DNA of 46,229 bases from Myxococcus sp. (GCA_014879945.1 JACSRE010000184.1:1-46229); one strand, 5' to 3'; counted from the stretch's first letter, positions 34,072 to 43,010 are shown. Notes: a model not told the origin generated them from the letters alone. Translations and numbers: made by a program.

Positions 34072-35037
34072 ATGGGCCGCCTGATCGCCACCCGCCTGGG
34101 GTTGATGGTGCCCACCTTCGTGGTGATCACCGCCATCACCTTCGCGGTCGCGCACCTGGCGCCGGGCGATCCGCTCCAGCTGGCTGACGAGGAGCAGGCC
34201 TCCGCGGCCGTGGTGGAGGCGGCGCGACGCGAGCTGGGGCTCGAGCGGCCGCTCGGGCAGCGCTACCTCACCTGGCTTGGGCGCCTGGCGCGCCTCGATC
34301 TCGGGGCCAGCGTCGTCGATCGCGCGCCCGTCACAGAGCGCGTGCGCGAGGCCCTGCCTCGAACGGTGCTGGTGTCGGGGCTGGCGCTGCTGGTGTCGGT
34401 GCTGGCGTCGGTGTTCGTCGGCGCCCAGCTCGCGGCCAGGCACGAGCGGCGCTGGGCGCGCGTCGTCTCGGCGGCGCTCACCCTCGCCTCGGGCGTGCCC
34501 TCGTTCTGGGTGGCGGTGATGGCGCTGCTGTTGCTCGCGACCCCGCGCGGCGTGGAGCTCTTCCCGCTCCAGGGGCTCTCGTCGGGCCCCGGCGCCGGCG
34601 TGCTCGATCTCGCCTGGCACCTGGTGCTGCCCGTGCTCTGCCTGGCGTGGCCCACCACGGCCATGCTGACCCGCTTCGTGCGTGACGGTGTCTCGAAGTC
34701 GCTCGAGCAGGACTACGTGCGCGCCGCCCTGGCCCGGGGCCTCGACGCCCGCCGGGTGCTCTGGCGCCACGCACTGCCCAACGCGCTGGTGCCCGTCGTC
34801 ACCGTCATCGGGCTGCACCTGCCACACGTGGTGGCCGGCAGCGTCGTCATCGAGCGGGTGTTCGGCGTCTCGGGCATGGGCCTGCTGGCCTTCGAGGCCA
34901 TCGGCACGCGCGACTACCCCGTCGTGATGGGCGTGGCCGCGGTGATGGCCGCCGTCACCCTCGCCTCGATGCTGGTGACCGACGTGCTCTCGGCCTTCAT
35001 CGACCCCCGCCTGCGCCTGCCAGGGAGCGCGCCATGA
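34072..35037 (+). CDS. Peptide ABC transporter permease, DppB-like
   Basis: A 321-residue inner-membrane protein with about six helices. The N-terminus GRLIATRLGLMVPTFVVIT and the AHLAPGDP segment are typical of DppB/OppB. The ATPase-coupling EAA loop is RAALARGLDARRVLWRHALP. VFGVSGMGLLAFEAIGTRDYP also matches. Start is ATG 34072. Its stop overlaps the DppC-like start by four bases. Confidence 0.93.
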   Translation: MGRLIATRLGLMVPTFVVITAITFAVAHLAPGDPLQLADEEQASAAVVEAARRELGLERPLGQRYLTWLGRLARLDLGASVVDRAPVTERVREALPRTVLVSGLALLVSVLASVFVGAQLAARHERRWARVVSAALTLASGVPSFWVAVMALLLLATPRGVELFPLQGLSSGPGAGVLDLAWHLVLPVLCLAWPTTAMLTRFVRDGVSKSLEQDYVRAALARGLDARRVLWRHALPNALVPVVTVIGLHLPHVVAGSVVIERVFGVSGMGLLAFEAIGTRDYPVVMGVAAVMAAVTLASMLVTDVLSAFIDPRLRLPGSAP

Positions 35038-35990
35038 GCGCCCGGCTCGGCGCCGCGGTCATCGCGCTGTGGGTGGCGCTCGCGCTGGGGGCCGACCTCC
35101 TCGCCTCCGATCTGCCCATCGCGGTGCGGGTGGACGGGCGCACCTACCTGGCGCCCCTCTGGACCCGGCCGGCCGCGCTCCAGGCCGAGACGCAGCCTGG
35201 GCTGCGCCGCCGCGCGGAGTGGATGATCGGGACCCTGGTCGAGTTCGGGCCGCGCCAGACGCTCGCCACCACGGGGACGACCCGCACCGACGCGCCGCCC
35301 TTCGCGCCCGACGCGCGCCACTGGCTGGGCTCCGACGACATCGGCCGCGACGTGTTCGCCCGCCTGGTGCACGGGGCCCGGGTGACGCTCCTCATCGCGC
35401 TCGGCGTGGTGCTGCTGTCGTCGCTGCTGGGGGTGACGCTGGGCGCGCTGGCCGGGTGGAAGGGTGGGGTGGTCGATCTGCTGCTCTCTCGGGCGCTCGA
35501 GATCGCCTCGACGTTCCCCACGATCTTCTTCCTGATCGTGGTGGTCGCGGCGCTCCGCACGCCGTCGCTGACCGCGGTGGTGCTGGTGCTGGCGCTGACC
35601 CGCTGGCCCGAGCCGGCCCGGCTGATGCGCGCCGAGGTGCTGCGCCTCAAGGGCCTCGACTTCGTGCTGGCGGCCCGCGCGCTGGGGGCCAGCGAGGCGC
35701 GAATTCTGGTGCGGCACCTGGTGCCCAACGCCCTGGCCCCGGTCATCGTGTCGTCGACCTTCGCGGTGGGGAGCGCCGTGTTGCTCGAGTCGGCGCTCTC
35801 GTTCCTGGGGCTCGGCGTCGCGCCCCCGACGGCGAGCTGGGGCGAGCTGCTCCAGCAGGCCCATCGCTCGCTGGTCACCCCGGGGGCCTGGTGGCTCGCC
35901 CTCTTCCCCGGCCTGGCCATCGCGTCGCTGGTGCTCGCGACGCAGGCGGTCGGGAAAGGCCTGGAGCGAAGATTCGACGTGCGCCGCTGA
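35034..35990 (+). CDS. Peptide ABC transporter permease, DppC-like
   Basis: A 318-residue inner-membrane protein that pairs with the DppB-like permease. HWLGSDDIGRDVFARLVHGA is the hallmark N-terminal loop of DppC/OppC. The EAA loop is AARALGASEARILVRHLVPNALAP. ESALSFLGLGVAPPTASWGELL follows. The N-terminal part has an unusually long periplasmic loop (about residues 20-95). Its ATPase subunits are not next in line; two MshEN genes intervene. Confidence 0.93.
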   Translation: MSARLGAAVIALWVALALGADLLASDLPIAVRVDGRTYLAPLWTRPAALQAETQPGLRRRAEWMIGTLVEFGPRQTLATTGTTRTDAPPFAPDARHWLGSDDIGRDVFARLVHGARVTLLIALGVVLLSSLLGVTLGALAGWKGGVVDLLLSRALEIASTFPTIFFLIVVVAALRTPSLTAVVLVLALTRWPEPARLMRAEVLRLKGLDFVLAARALGASEARILVRHLVPNALAPVIVSSTFAVGSAVLLESALSFLGLGVAPPTASWGELLQQAHRSLVTPGAWWLALFPGLAIASLVLATQAVGKGLERRFDVRR

Positions 35991-36001
35991 CCGGGTAGAC
36001 T
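35973..36001 (+). promoter_or_regulatory. Candidate promoter for the MshEN gene pair
   Basis: TAGACT (35996-36001) ends 12 bases before ATG 36013. A poor -35, TTCGAC (35973-35978), stands at a 17-base spacing. It would allow the MshEN genes to be expressed apart from the permease genes. Confidence 0.3.
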
Positions 36002-36012
36002 CACCCCTGTTC

Positions 36013-36783
36013 ATGCCTTCGATTCGTCTCGGCGACCTGCTCGTCAAAGCCAAAGTTGTCTCGGAGAGCCAGCTCAAGGCGGCGCTCGCGGAGCAGCAGA
36101 AGTGGGGCGGCAAGCTCGGCGAGATCCTCGTGCGCATGAGCCTCGTCACCGAGGACATGCTGGTCAAGGCGCTGTCGAAGCAGCTGAACGTGCCGGCGGT
36201 GAACCTCGAGGCGGTGCAGGGGGTGCCCGCGCACGTGCGCGCCAAGATCCCCGCCGACATCGCGCGTGATCTGGTCGCGCTCCCGCTCCAGCTCCGCGAA
36301 GACGGCAAGGCCCTGATGGTGGCCATGGCCGAGCCGCAGAACCTCAAGCACCTCGACACCCTGCGCTCGGTCTCGCGCTGCAAGGTGATTCCCCAGATCG
36401 CGGGTCGTCAGGCGATCGCCCGGGCGTTCGCGCGCTTCTACGATGGCGCCGGCGAGGTCGACGACGTCGAGGGCAGCTTCAAGCTGGTCGACTCTCAAGG
36501 CCACACCATCATCAAGAGCGCCGAAGAGATCGCGGCCAAGCGCACCAGCGAGCGCAAGGCGACGGCCGAGTCGATTCCACTGCCCCGCACGGCCTCGCTG
36601 GCCGACGTGCCCGCCTCGAGCGCCCCGGCGACGTCGCTGACCGGCAAGACGCCGGCCGAGACGCTCAAGGCCATCGAAGAGGCGCAGCGCAGAGAGGTCG
36701 GCGCGCTCAAGGCGATGGTCGAGCTCCTGATTCAGAAGGGCGTGTTCACGCGCGAAGAGTACCTGGCGAAGGTCAAGCGCTGA
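36013..36783 (+). CDS. Stand-alone MshEN (T2SSE_N) domain protein, candidate c-di-GMP receptor
   Basis: A 256-residue soluble protein. Residues 5-28 and 34-57 are two 24-residue MshEN motifs separated by exactly five residues, starting RLGDLLVKAK and KLGEILVRMS. This layout is the known c-di-GMP-binding signature of MshE-type ATPases. Residues to about 140 complete the GspE/PilB N-terminal fold (LVALPLQLREDGKALMVAMA). No ATPase domain follows; instead there is a charged linker and a helical end, EVGALKAMVELLIQKGVFT. The second motif begins with Lys where Arg is usual, which may weaken binding. Start is ATG 36013. The next gene has the same modules. Confidence 0.8.
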   Translation: MPSIRLGDLLVKAKVVSESQLKAALAEQQKWGGKLGEILVRMSLVTEDMLVKALSKQLNVPAVNLEAVQGVPAHVRAKIPADIARDLVALPLQLREDGKALMVAMAEPQNLKHLDTLRSVSRCKVIPQIAGRQAIARAFARFYDGAGEVDDVEGSFKLVDSQGHTIIKSAEEIAAKRTSERKATAESIPLPRTASLADVPASSAPATSLTGKTPAETLKAIEEAQRREVGALKAMVELLIQKGVFTREEYLAKVKR

Positions 36784-36789
36784 GGGCCC

Positions 36790-38538
36790 ATGCGCAAGAA
36801 GCTCGGTGAAATCCTCCTCGCGTCGGGCGTCGTGACGCAGGCCGACCTCGATCTCGCGCTGGGCGACCAGATGGGCGGCGAGCCCGCGCGGCTGGGTGAC
36901 CTGCTGGTGTCGCTGGGGCGGTTGACGCCGCACCAGCTCGCCCGGGCGCTCTCGCAGCAGCACTCGATTCCCTTCGTGCAGCTGCCGCCGGTGCCCGCCG
37001 ACGTCCTCGGCGCGGTGCCGCTCGAGTTCCAGGTGCAGCACCGGCTGGTGCCGTTTCGCCTCACCGGCGACTCGATGTCGGTGGCGATGGCCGACCCCTC
37101 CAACGTCGACGCGATCGAGGAGCTTCGCGCCTCGGTCAACCGCAAGGTGGTGCGGTACGTCGCGTCGGCCGACGAGATCGAGGCGCTCCACAACGGCGTC
37201 TCGGGCGTCGCCGTCGACATGCCGGTCGCGCCGAGCGTGGGCCGCGTCGCACCGGGGCGCGGTTCCTCGCCGACCGCCCAGGAGCTGTTCGGCTCCCTCG
37301 ACCTCGAGGCGCCGGCGCCGCTGGGCGATGATCTGTTCTCGGGGCTCGATCTGCCGCTCCCGACGACCGCCGACGTGCCGCCGCCGCCGGCCGTGGCCTC
37401 GGTCTCGCCGGCGCCGTTCGAGCTGAGCGCGTCCGAAGCGAGCCCACAGCGCGACGAAGAGGAGCCTGAGTTCTTCGAGGCCAGGCCCGTCGTGCAGGTC
37501 GAGCCGGCGCCGCCGCCCCCTCCACGCATCGCGCCCAGCCCGGTGCCCGCGGCCTACGAGCTCAGCGACGTCGCGCTCGAGGGCCTCGAGTCGTCGGGGT
37601 TGACCTCGTCGTCGAGCGGCACCTTCGATCTGACCTCGGCGATCGAAGACGAGACGGCCGCGCGCCCGCCGCCGGCGGAGTCTTCGGGGTCGTTCGAGGT
37701 GTCCCTCTCGGAGGCGTCGGGTGACTTCGCCCCGGCCGCCCCGGAAGAAGAGGCCGTCACCTACGAGGTGGTGGAGGAGCAGTCAGGGGACTTCGGGCCC
37801 CCAGCGGCGCCCGCCGCCGAGTCGTCGGGGAACTTCGAGGTCGCCTTCGACGAGGGCTCGGGTGACTTCGGAAGGGCGCCTGCAGCGTCGGCTGACGACT
37901 TCTTCGCCGCGGCGCCCGCGGCCCCCGACGCGACGACCGGGGCGTTCTCGACGCTCGAAGAAGAGGCCGTGTCGTTCGAGGAGCTGCCCCTGGACTCCAC
38001 GCCCGAGCCGCTGCCACAGGCCGCGGAGGCGTTCTTCGCCGCGCCAGACACCGGAGAAGGGGAGCTCTTCTCGGACGCGGCGTCGACGGGCGCCGACTTC
38101 TTCGCCGAGGCCCACTCCGGCGCCGAGCTGTCAACGGGTGACTCGCTGGTGGGCGTCGACGCCCTCATCGCCGGCACCCCCGCCCCCGCGGCGGCCGAGC
38201 TGTTCGGTGACGCCGGCGCCGCCGCCGACGCGTTCGAGCTGCCCCTGGTCCCCCAGTCGGGTGAGTCCTCGGTGCTGGCGATGGACGAGGTCGTCACCGA
38301 AGCGCCTCAGGCCGAGCCAGCCCCGGCCGTTCCACAGTCGCTGCCGTCGTGGCTGGGCCCATCGGGGGCCTCGGCCGCCGCGACCGCGCCGGCGGTGGTG
38401 CTCACCCCCGGCGAGTGGACCGGGCGCCTCGACGACGTGCCGCCGTCGCGGCTGATCGCGGGCGCCGTGAAGGCCCTGGTGCTCAAGGGGCTGGTGACCG
38501 AGGCCGAGATCCTCGAGGCGCTGGCCAAGAAGCCCTGA
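36790..38538 (+). CDS. MshEN-domain protein with long acidic repeat region
   Basis: A 582-residue protein. Residues 4-27 and 34-57 are tandem MshEN motifs (KLGEILLASG, RLGDLLVSLG) with a six-residue spacer. The GspE N-terminal fold extends to about 135 (LVPFRLTGDSMSVAMADP). Residues about 145-530 are acidic, Pro/Ala/Ser-rich and probably disordered, with recurring SSG-F-EV and SGDF motifs (275-279, 298-304, 310-313, 332-335, 345-351, 357-360). The last 35 residues (AGAVKALVLKGLVTEAEILE) match the C-terminus of the upstream paralogue. No transmembrane segment or ATPase domain is seen. It lies 6 bases after its paralogue and 7 before the ABC ATPase genes. Confidence 0.78.
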   Translation: MRKKLGEILLASGVVTQADLDLALGDQMGGEPARLGDLLVSLGRLTPHQLARALSQQHSIPFVQLPPVPADVLGAVPLEFQVQHRLVPFRLTGDSMSVAMADPSNVDAIEELRASVNRKVVRYVASADEIEALHNGVSGVAVDMPVAPSVGRVAPGRGSSPTAQELFGSLDLEAPAPLGDDLFSGLDLPLPTTADVPPPPAVASVSPAPFELSASEASPQRDEEEPEFFEARPVVQVEPAPPPPPRIAPSPVPAAYELSDVALEGLESSGLTSSSSGTFDLTSAIEDETAARPPPAESSGSFEVSLSEASGDFAPAAPEEEAVTYEVVEEQSGDFGPPAAPAAESSGNFEVAFDEGSGDFGRAPAASADDFFAAAPAAPDATTGAFSTLEEEAVSFEELPLDSTPEPLPQAAEAFFAAPDTGEGELFSDAASTGADFFAEAHSGAELSTGDSLVGVDALIAGTPAPAAAELFGDAGAAADAFELPLVPQSGESSVLAMDEVVTEAPQAEPAPAVPQSLPSWLGPSGASAAATAPAVVLTPGEWTGRLDDVPPSRLIAGAVKALVLKGLVTEAEILEALAKKP

Positions 38539-38545
38539 CGCGATC

Positions 38546-39469
38546 ATGAGCCTCGTGGAGCTCGAGGAGCTCGAGGTCGCCGCCGGCTCGGCCACGCTCG
38601 TCGAAGGGCTCTCGCTGCGGCTGGAGCCGGGCCGCGTCGCCGCGCTGGTGGGCGAGTCGGGGAGCGGCAAGACGGTGAGCGCGCTGGCCCTCGTGGGGCT
38701 CCTGCCGGCTGGGCTGCGCGCGCGGTGGCGCCGGCTCGTCGTCGACGGCGCGCCGGTCTCCGACACGCCTTCGCTGGCGCCGCTGCGGGGTCGAACGCTC
38801 GCGTACCTGCCGCAAGACGCCCTGGGCGCGCTCGACCCGGTGATGCGCGTCGGCCGGCTCATCGACGAGGTGCTCGAGACCGTCGCGCGGGTGTCGAACG
38901 CGCGCGACCGTGAGGCTGCGCGTGAGGCGCTGCTGGCCGAGGTGGGGTTCACCGACCCGCGCGCGGTGTCGCGGCTGTTCCCCCACCAGCTCTCGGGCGG
39001 CATGGGCCAGCGGGTGTCATTGGCGGCGACCCTCGCGGCGAAGCCCCGCGTCCTCCTCGTGGACGAGCCGACCGCCGCGCTCGACGCCTCGCTCCGCCAG
39101 AGCGTGCTCGAGGGCCTGCGGGGCCTGGTCGAGGGCCGCAGGCTCTCGCTGCTCTTCATCACGCACGATCTCGCCGCGGCCGAGGCCATCGCCGACGAGG
39201 TGCTGGTGCTCTACGCGGGCCGGGTCGCGGAAGCCGGCGCGCTCCCTGACGTGTTCTCGTCGCCGCGGCACCCGTACACGGCCGGGCTCCTCGGCGCGCG
39301 GCTCGATCGGGGTGAGGCGAAGGTGATGGCCGGGGCGATTCCTCCGCTGGCGGAGCGGCCAGAGGGCTGTCGATTTCAGCCGCGCTGCGCCCGCGCCTCG
39401 GCTGCGTGCGCGAGCCAGCCGGGGCTCTTGAACGGCGTGGCCTGCTTTCACCCGCTGGTGGCGCGGTGA
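38546..39469 (+). CDS. Peptide ABC transporter ATP-binding protein, DppD-like
   Basis: A 307-residue ATPase. Walker A is GESGSGKT, the Q-loop is LPQDALGALDP, the signature is LSGGMGQR, Walker B is LLVDEPTAALD and the switch His is in FITHDL. The C-terminal oligopeptide-type extension has four cysteines (GCRFQPRCARASAACA) that may bind Fe-S, as in other Dpp/Opp ATPases. It should energise the DppB/DppC-like permeases upstream. Start is ATG 38546. Its stop overlaps the GTG start of the partner ATPase. Confidence 0.93.
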   Translation: MSLVELEELEVAAGSATLVEGLSLRLEPGRVAALVGESGSGKTVSALALVGLLPAGLRARWRRLVVDGAPVSDTPSLAPLRGRTLAYLPQDALGALDPVMRVGRLIDEVLETVARVSNARDREAAREALLAEVGFTDPRAVSRLFPHQLSGGMGQRVSLAATLAAKPRVLLVDEPTAALDASLRQSVLEGLRGLVEGRRLSLLFITHDLAAAEAIADEVLVLYAGRVAEAGALPDVFSSPRHPYTAGLLGARLDRGEAKVMAGAIPPLAERPEGCRFQPRCARASAACASQPGLLNGVACFHPLVAR

Positions 39470-40338
39470 GCCTGCTCTCGGTCGAAGGGCTGACCGTGCA
39501 GCACCCCGGCGCACGCCAGGCCGCGGTGCGCGACGTCTCGTTGGCGGTCGAGCGCGGCGAGGTGCTCGGCCTGATCGGCGAGAGCGGCTCCGGCAAGTCC
39601 ACGCTGCTCAAGGCGTGGCTCGGGTTGATCGCGCCCACCTCGGGGGTGGTGCGCTGGGGCGGCGAAGACCTCTCGACGCTCTCGAACCTGAGGGACCGGC
39701 GCCGGCTCATCCAGCCCGTCTTTCAAGATCCCTCCGCGGCCCTCGACCCCCGGCGCTCGATCGCCGAGAGCCTCGCCGAGCCCTTCGAGATCCACCGGCG
39801 GCCGGTGACGACCGCCGGCCTCGAGCGGCTGTTGGCCGACGTGCAGCTCCCCGCCGATTGTCTGCCGAAGCTCCCGCGGGCGCTGTCGGCCGGACAGCGG
39901 CAGCGCGTCGCCATCGCGCGGGCGCTCGCCCTCGAGCCCGAGGTGCTGCTCCTCGACGAGCCGGTCAGCGCGCTCGACGTGTCGGTGCAGGCGCAGGTGC
40001 TCGCGCTCTTGCGTCAGCTCCGCGCGACCCGCGGCCTGACGCTGGTGCTGGTCTCGCATGACCTGCACGTGGTGCGGGCGCTGGCGACGAAGCTCGCGGT
40101 GATGTTCGCGGGCCGGGTCGTCGAACGGGGCGCGCTCGCCAGCGTCTCGACGTCGCCGCTGCACCCGTACACCCGCTCGCTGTTCGGCGGCGACGTGATC
40201 CCGGCCCTCGACCGCCCCGTCGGCGCCGAGCCGGGCTGCGCCTTTCGTCACCGCTGCCCGTTCGCGACCGACGCGTGCGCCGTCACGCCGCGGCTGTCCG
40301 AGGCCCCGCACGCCGCGGCCTGCGTCATGGTGAAGTGA
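39466..40338 (+). CDS. Peptide ABC transporter ATP-binding protein, DppF-like
   Basis: A 290-residue ATPase, the second subunit of the peptide importer. Walker A is GESGSGKS, the signature is LSAGQRQR, Walker B is VLLLDEPVSALD and the switch His is in LVSHDLHVVR. The C-terminus keeps the oligopeptide-type extension with PGCAFRHRCPFATDAC. An open frame starts at 39406, but the first residues there are the antisense-phase end of the previous gene. GTG 39466 gives MSLLSVEGLTVQHPG, a typical N-terminus, with a GTGA overlap. Confidence 0.92.
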   Translation: MSLLSVEGLTVQHPGARQAAVRDVSLAVERGEVLGLIGESGSGKSTLLKAWLGLIAPTSGVVRWGGEDLSTLSNLRDRRRLIQPVFQDPSAALDPRRSIAESLAEPFEIHRRPVTTAGLERLLADVQLPADCLPKLPRALSAGQRQRVAIARALALEPEVLLLDEPVSALDVSVQAQVLALLRQLRATRGLTLVLVSHDLHVVRALATKLAVMFAGRVVERGALASVSTSPLHPYTRSLFGGDVIPALDRPVGAEPGCAFRHRCPFATDACAVTPRLSEAPHAAACVMVK

Positions 40339-40343
40339 CCCCG

Positions 40344-40751
40344 ATGTTCTGGCTCAGCCACCACACCCGCGAAGAATGGCACCGCTGCTATCGGCTGGGG
40401 CCGCTGCGGGTCTGCGCGCGTTGCCTGGGCGTCTACCCGACGATGTTCGCCGCCCTGGTGACGCTCTTTGCGGTTCAGGCGCCGCTCGAGTGGGCGCACG
40501 ACGTGCCCGTCGTGCTCGCGCTCACCCTGCCCGCGACCGCGGACTGGGCGTTCGGGCGGTTTCGGCCCCACGCCTTCTCGAACCCCTGGCGCACCTTCAC
40601 CGGCGTCTTGCTGGGACTGGGGCTTGGGCGCAGCCTGTTCATCCACCTCCAGCGGCCCTTTCCCGCCGCATTGTTTGCCCAATTCGTCCTCGTGACAGTC
40701 GTGGCGTTGCCTGTCATTCTCGCGACTTACCGCCGCTCACGTCGTGCGTAG
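40344..40751 (+). CDS. DUF2085 membrane protein
   Basis: A 135-residue small integral membrane protein with about three to four helices. The N-terminal part HRCYRLGPLRVCARCLGVYP holds the Cys/Arg pattern seen in DUF2085 proteins. Function is unknown. I take ATG 40344, 5 bases after the ATPase stop. A GTG at 40335 overlapping that stop (GTGA) is an equal alternative and would add three residues. It is the last gene of the peptide-transporter cluster. Confidence 0.7.
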   Translation: MFWLSHHTREEWHRCYRLGPLRVCARCLGVYPTMFAALVTLFAVQAPLEWAHDVPVVLALTLPATADWAFGRFRPHAFSNPWRTFTGVLLGLGLGRSLFIHLQRPFPAALFAQFVLVTVVALPVILATYRRSRRA

Positions 40752-40803
40752 ATCACCCAGGCGCGCCGCTCGTTGAAGAGGGTGCGACACAACGAGGAAA
40801 AGG

Positions 40804-41436
40804 TTGGGACCGCAGACGACCGACGAGCACCTCATGCTCTCGTTCAAGTCGGGTGATGCCCGGGCGTTTGCCACGCTCGTGACCCGTCATCGTCAGGCGG
40901 TCTTCAACTTCATCCTTCGTTATGTCGGTCATCGGCAGCGTGCCGAGGACCTGCTGCAGGAGACGTGGCTGAAGGTGGTGCGCAGCAGCAGCGAATGGGA
41001 GCCAAAGGCCCGGTTCACCACCTGGGTCTATACGATCGCGAGGAACCTCTGCGTGGACAACGCGCGCAAAGAAACCTACCGGGCCACCGACTCGCTCGAC
41101 GCTCCGGCGGCGGGCGACGATGGCGCCGAGGGTCGCTCGAAGGGTGAATCGGTGGCCGACGAGGCCGTCGCCACGCCCGATCGCGGCGCGCACAACGCCC
41201 GGCTGCGGCCGCTGCTCGAGCGCGCCATCTCGGCGCTCCCTGCCGAGCAGCGCGAGGTGTTTCTGCTGCGCGAGTACCACGGCATCGGCTTCAAGGAGAT
41301 CGCCGAGGTCACCGGCGTGAACGAGAACACGGTGAAGAGCCGCATGCGGTACGCCCTCGAAGGGCTCAGGAAGAAGCTGGCGGAGTTCGGGGTCGAAGGC
41401 GAAACGATGGACGCGTCGAGAACGGTGGCGAGCTGA
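40804..41436 (+). CDS. ECF sigma-70 factor
   Basis: A 210-residue RpoE-like alternative sigma factor. Region 2 is FNFILRYVGHRQRAEDLLQETW and following; region 4 is REYHGIGFKEIAEVTGVNENTVKSR. The linker is long and charged. The start is TTG 40804; GAGGAAAA ends a few bases upstream, which supports it, and the alternative ATG at 40834 lacks a ribosome binding site and would cut region 1/2. The anti-sigma gene starts 2 bases after its stop, so the pair is an operon. Its target promoters are not visible here; the Tad operon promoter downstream looks like ordinary sigma-70. Confidence 0.93.
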   Translation: MGPQTTDEHLMLSFKSGDARAFATLVTRHRQAVFNFILRYVGHRQRAEDLLQETWLKVVRSSSEWEPKARFTTWVYTIARNLCVDNARKETYRATDSLDAPAAGDDGAEGRSKGESVADEAVATPDRGAHNARLRPLLERAISALPAEQREVFLLREYHGIGFKEIAEVTGVNENTVKSRMRYALEGLRKKLAEFGVEGETMDASRTVAS

Positions 41437-41438
41437 CG

Positions 41439-43010
41439 ATGAGCGCGGGTGTGCACCACTACGAGGACAAGCTCCTCGACTACGCGTACGGCGAGCTCTC
41501 GGCCCACGAGGCCAGCGCCGTCGACGCGCACGTGCGCACCTGCACGAAGTGCAGCCAGGCGCTGGAGCAGATTCGGGGCGTGCGGTCGGTGTTCGCGCCG
41601 CTGCCCATGGTGGCCGCGCCAGACGCCGGGCTCGAGTCGCTGCTGGGCTACGCCGAGCAGCACGCCAACCGGAGCAAGGCGGCCCGTCAGGCGCCCTGGC
41701 GGCGGTGGCTCTTCGTGTTGGGCTCGGCCGCGGCGCTGGTGGTGGTCGGGGTGGTCGCGGTGCGGGCGAGCGACTCGTCGCCGCAGCACGCCAGCGAGCT
41801 GCTCGCCGCCGCCGAGAAAGAGGCGCGGATGGAGGAGCGCAAGCCGCAGGCCCCCGCCGCCGTTCAGCCGGTCGCCGCCACGCCTGCCGAGGCCGAGCCC
41901 GTCGTCGATGCGCCGACGTGGGACGAGCGCACCGCCAAGCGCGGCAGCCGTGAGGCCGGCGCCGAGGCGAAGGCGAAGTCGATCGCGCTGGGTGATCTCG
42001 CTGAGGAGCAGGCCGAGCCGGCGCGTGATCGGACTGCCGAGCCCCAGAAGGAGCCAGCGCGGAAGCGCCTCGAGGCGGCGCAGACCAGGCAGCCCGCCGA
42101 GAAGTTGGGCGCCGACAAGGGCGGGGCCGACGCGCTGGCAGCGAAGGACCTCACGGGCGCGGGCAGGGCCTCGGCCGCGAAGCGCGAACAGCTCGCGGCA
42201 GGCGGTGAAGAGGAGCTGCGCCTCGACTACGGCAACGCGGGCCGCGGCGTGGCGCTCGAGGGGCTGAAGAGCGCCAAGAAGCGGCCGGCGAACAACATCG
42301 ACGACCAGCTCAACGACGGCACCACCGCGAGGCAGGGGCTCGGTGGCACTGCCAGCGGGCCCGGCTTTGGTGTCTCGACCGGCTCCTCGGGCCTGTTCGC
42401 CGCGCCTGCAGACGACGCGCCGACGGCAGGCAAGAAGGCCGACCTTGCGCGCGCCGAGGCGCCGCCACCCCCGCCAGCCCAGGCGTCGCCCGAGCCCAGC
42501 GCGCCGTCGAAGCCCGCCGCGATGCCCGCGCCCAAGACGGCCCGCAGCGCAGGCTCGAGCTATGGCTTGCCGCGCAGCGCGCCGTCTTCGATGGACGACG
42601 AAGTGGACTCGGCCCTGGTCACCGAGTCGGTCAGCAAGAGCGCAGACGGCGACGCCTCCCGCCAGCGCGCCCAGCAGCGCGACGTCGAGGCGCAGCTCGC
42701 GCAGGCCCGCTCCGCCGCGAACTCGGGCGACCGGCGCGCCGAGGTGATGGCGGCCGTGGGGGCCCTCAACGCAGGCGCGACGGGCTACTCACGCGCCGAG
42801 GCCCTCAAGCGGGCCTGTGACGGCTACGAAGCGATGAGCGAGTTCGATCGCGCGCAGCCCTTCTGCGAGCGGCTGCTGGCCGAGTTCCCCGGCACCGCCG
42901 CCGCCCGGCAGGTCGCCGACCGACGCAAGCAGCTCAAGGCGGGGCCCGCGCGCTCCAAGGCTGCCGCCGACCAGGAAGCCAAGCCGGCAGAGGCGATTCA
43001 GGCCCAGTGA
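41439..43010 (+). CDS. ZAS-type anti-sigma factor with large extracytoplasmic domain
   Basis: A 523-residue membrane protein. The cytoplasmic N-terminus has the zinc anti-sigma motif HVRTCTKC (His31, Cys35, Cys38). One transmembrane helix spans about 89-109. The outside part is long, with Ala/Pro/Lys-rich disordered stretches (about 120-420) and a C-terminal helical, TPR-like segment (ACDGYEAMSEFDRAQPFCERLLAEFPG). Most ZAS anti-sigma factors are far smaller, about 100-250 residues. The protein should hold the upstream ECF sigma factor at the membrane and release it on an envelope signal. Confidence 0.85.
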   Translation: MSAGVHHYEDKLLDYAYGELSAHEASAVDAHVRTCTKCSQALEQIRGVRSVFAPLPMVAAPDAGLESLLGYAEQHANRSKAARQAPWRRWLFVLGSAAALVVVGVVAVRASDSSPQHASELLAAAEKEARMEERKPQAPAAVQPVAATPAEAEPVVDAPTWDERTAKRGSREAGAEAKAKSIALGDLAEEQAEPARDRTAEPQKEPARKRLEAAQTRQPAEKLGADKGGADALAAKDLTGAGRASAAKREQLAAGGEEELRLDYGNAGRGVALEGLKSAKKRPANNIDDQLNDGTTARQGLGGTASGPGFGVSTGSSGLFAAPADDAPTAGKKADLARAEAPPPPPAQASPEPSAPSKPAAMPAPKTARSAGSSYGLPRSAPSSMDDEVDSALVTESVSKSADGDASRQRAQQRDVEAQLAQARSAANSGDRRAEVMAAVGALNAGATGYSRAEALKRACDGYEAMSEFDRAQPFCERLLAEFPGTAAARQVADRRKQLKAGPARSKAAADQEAKPAEAIQAQ

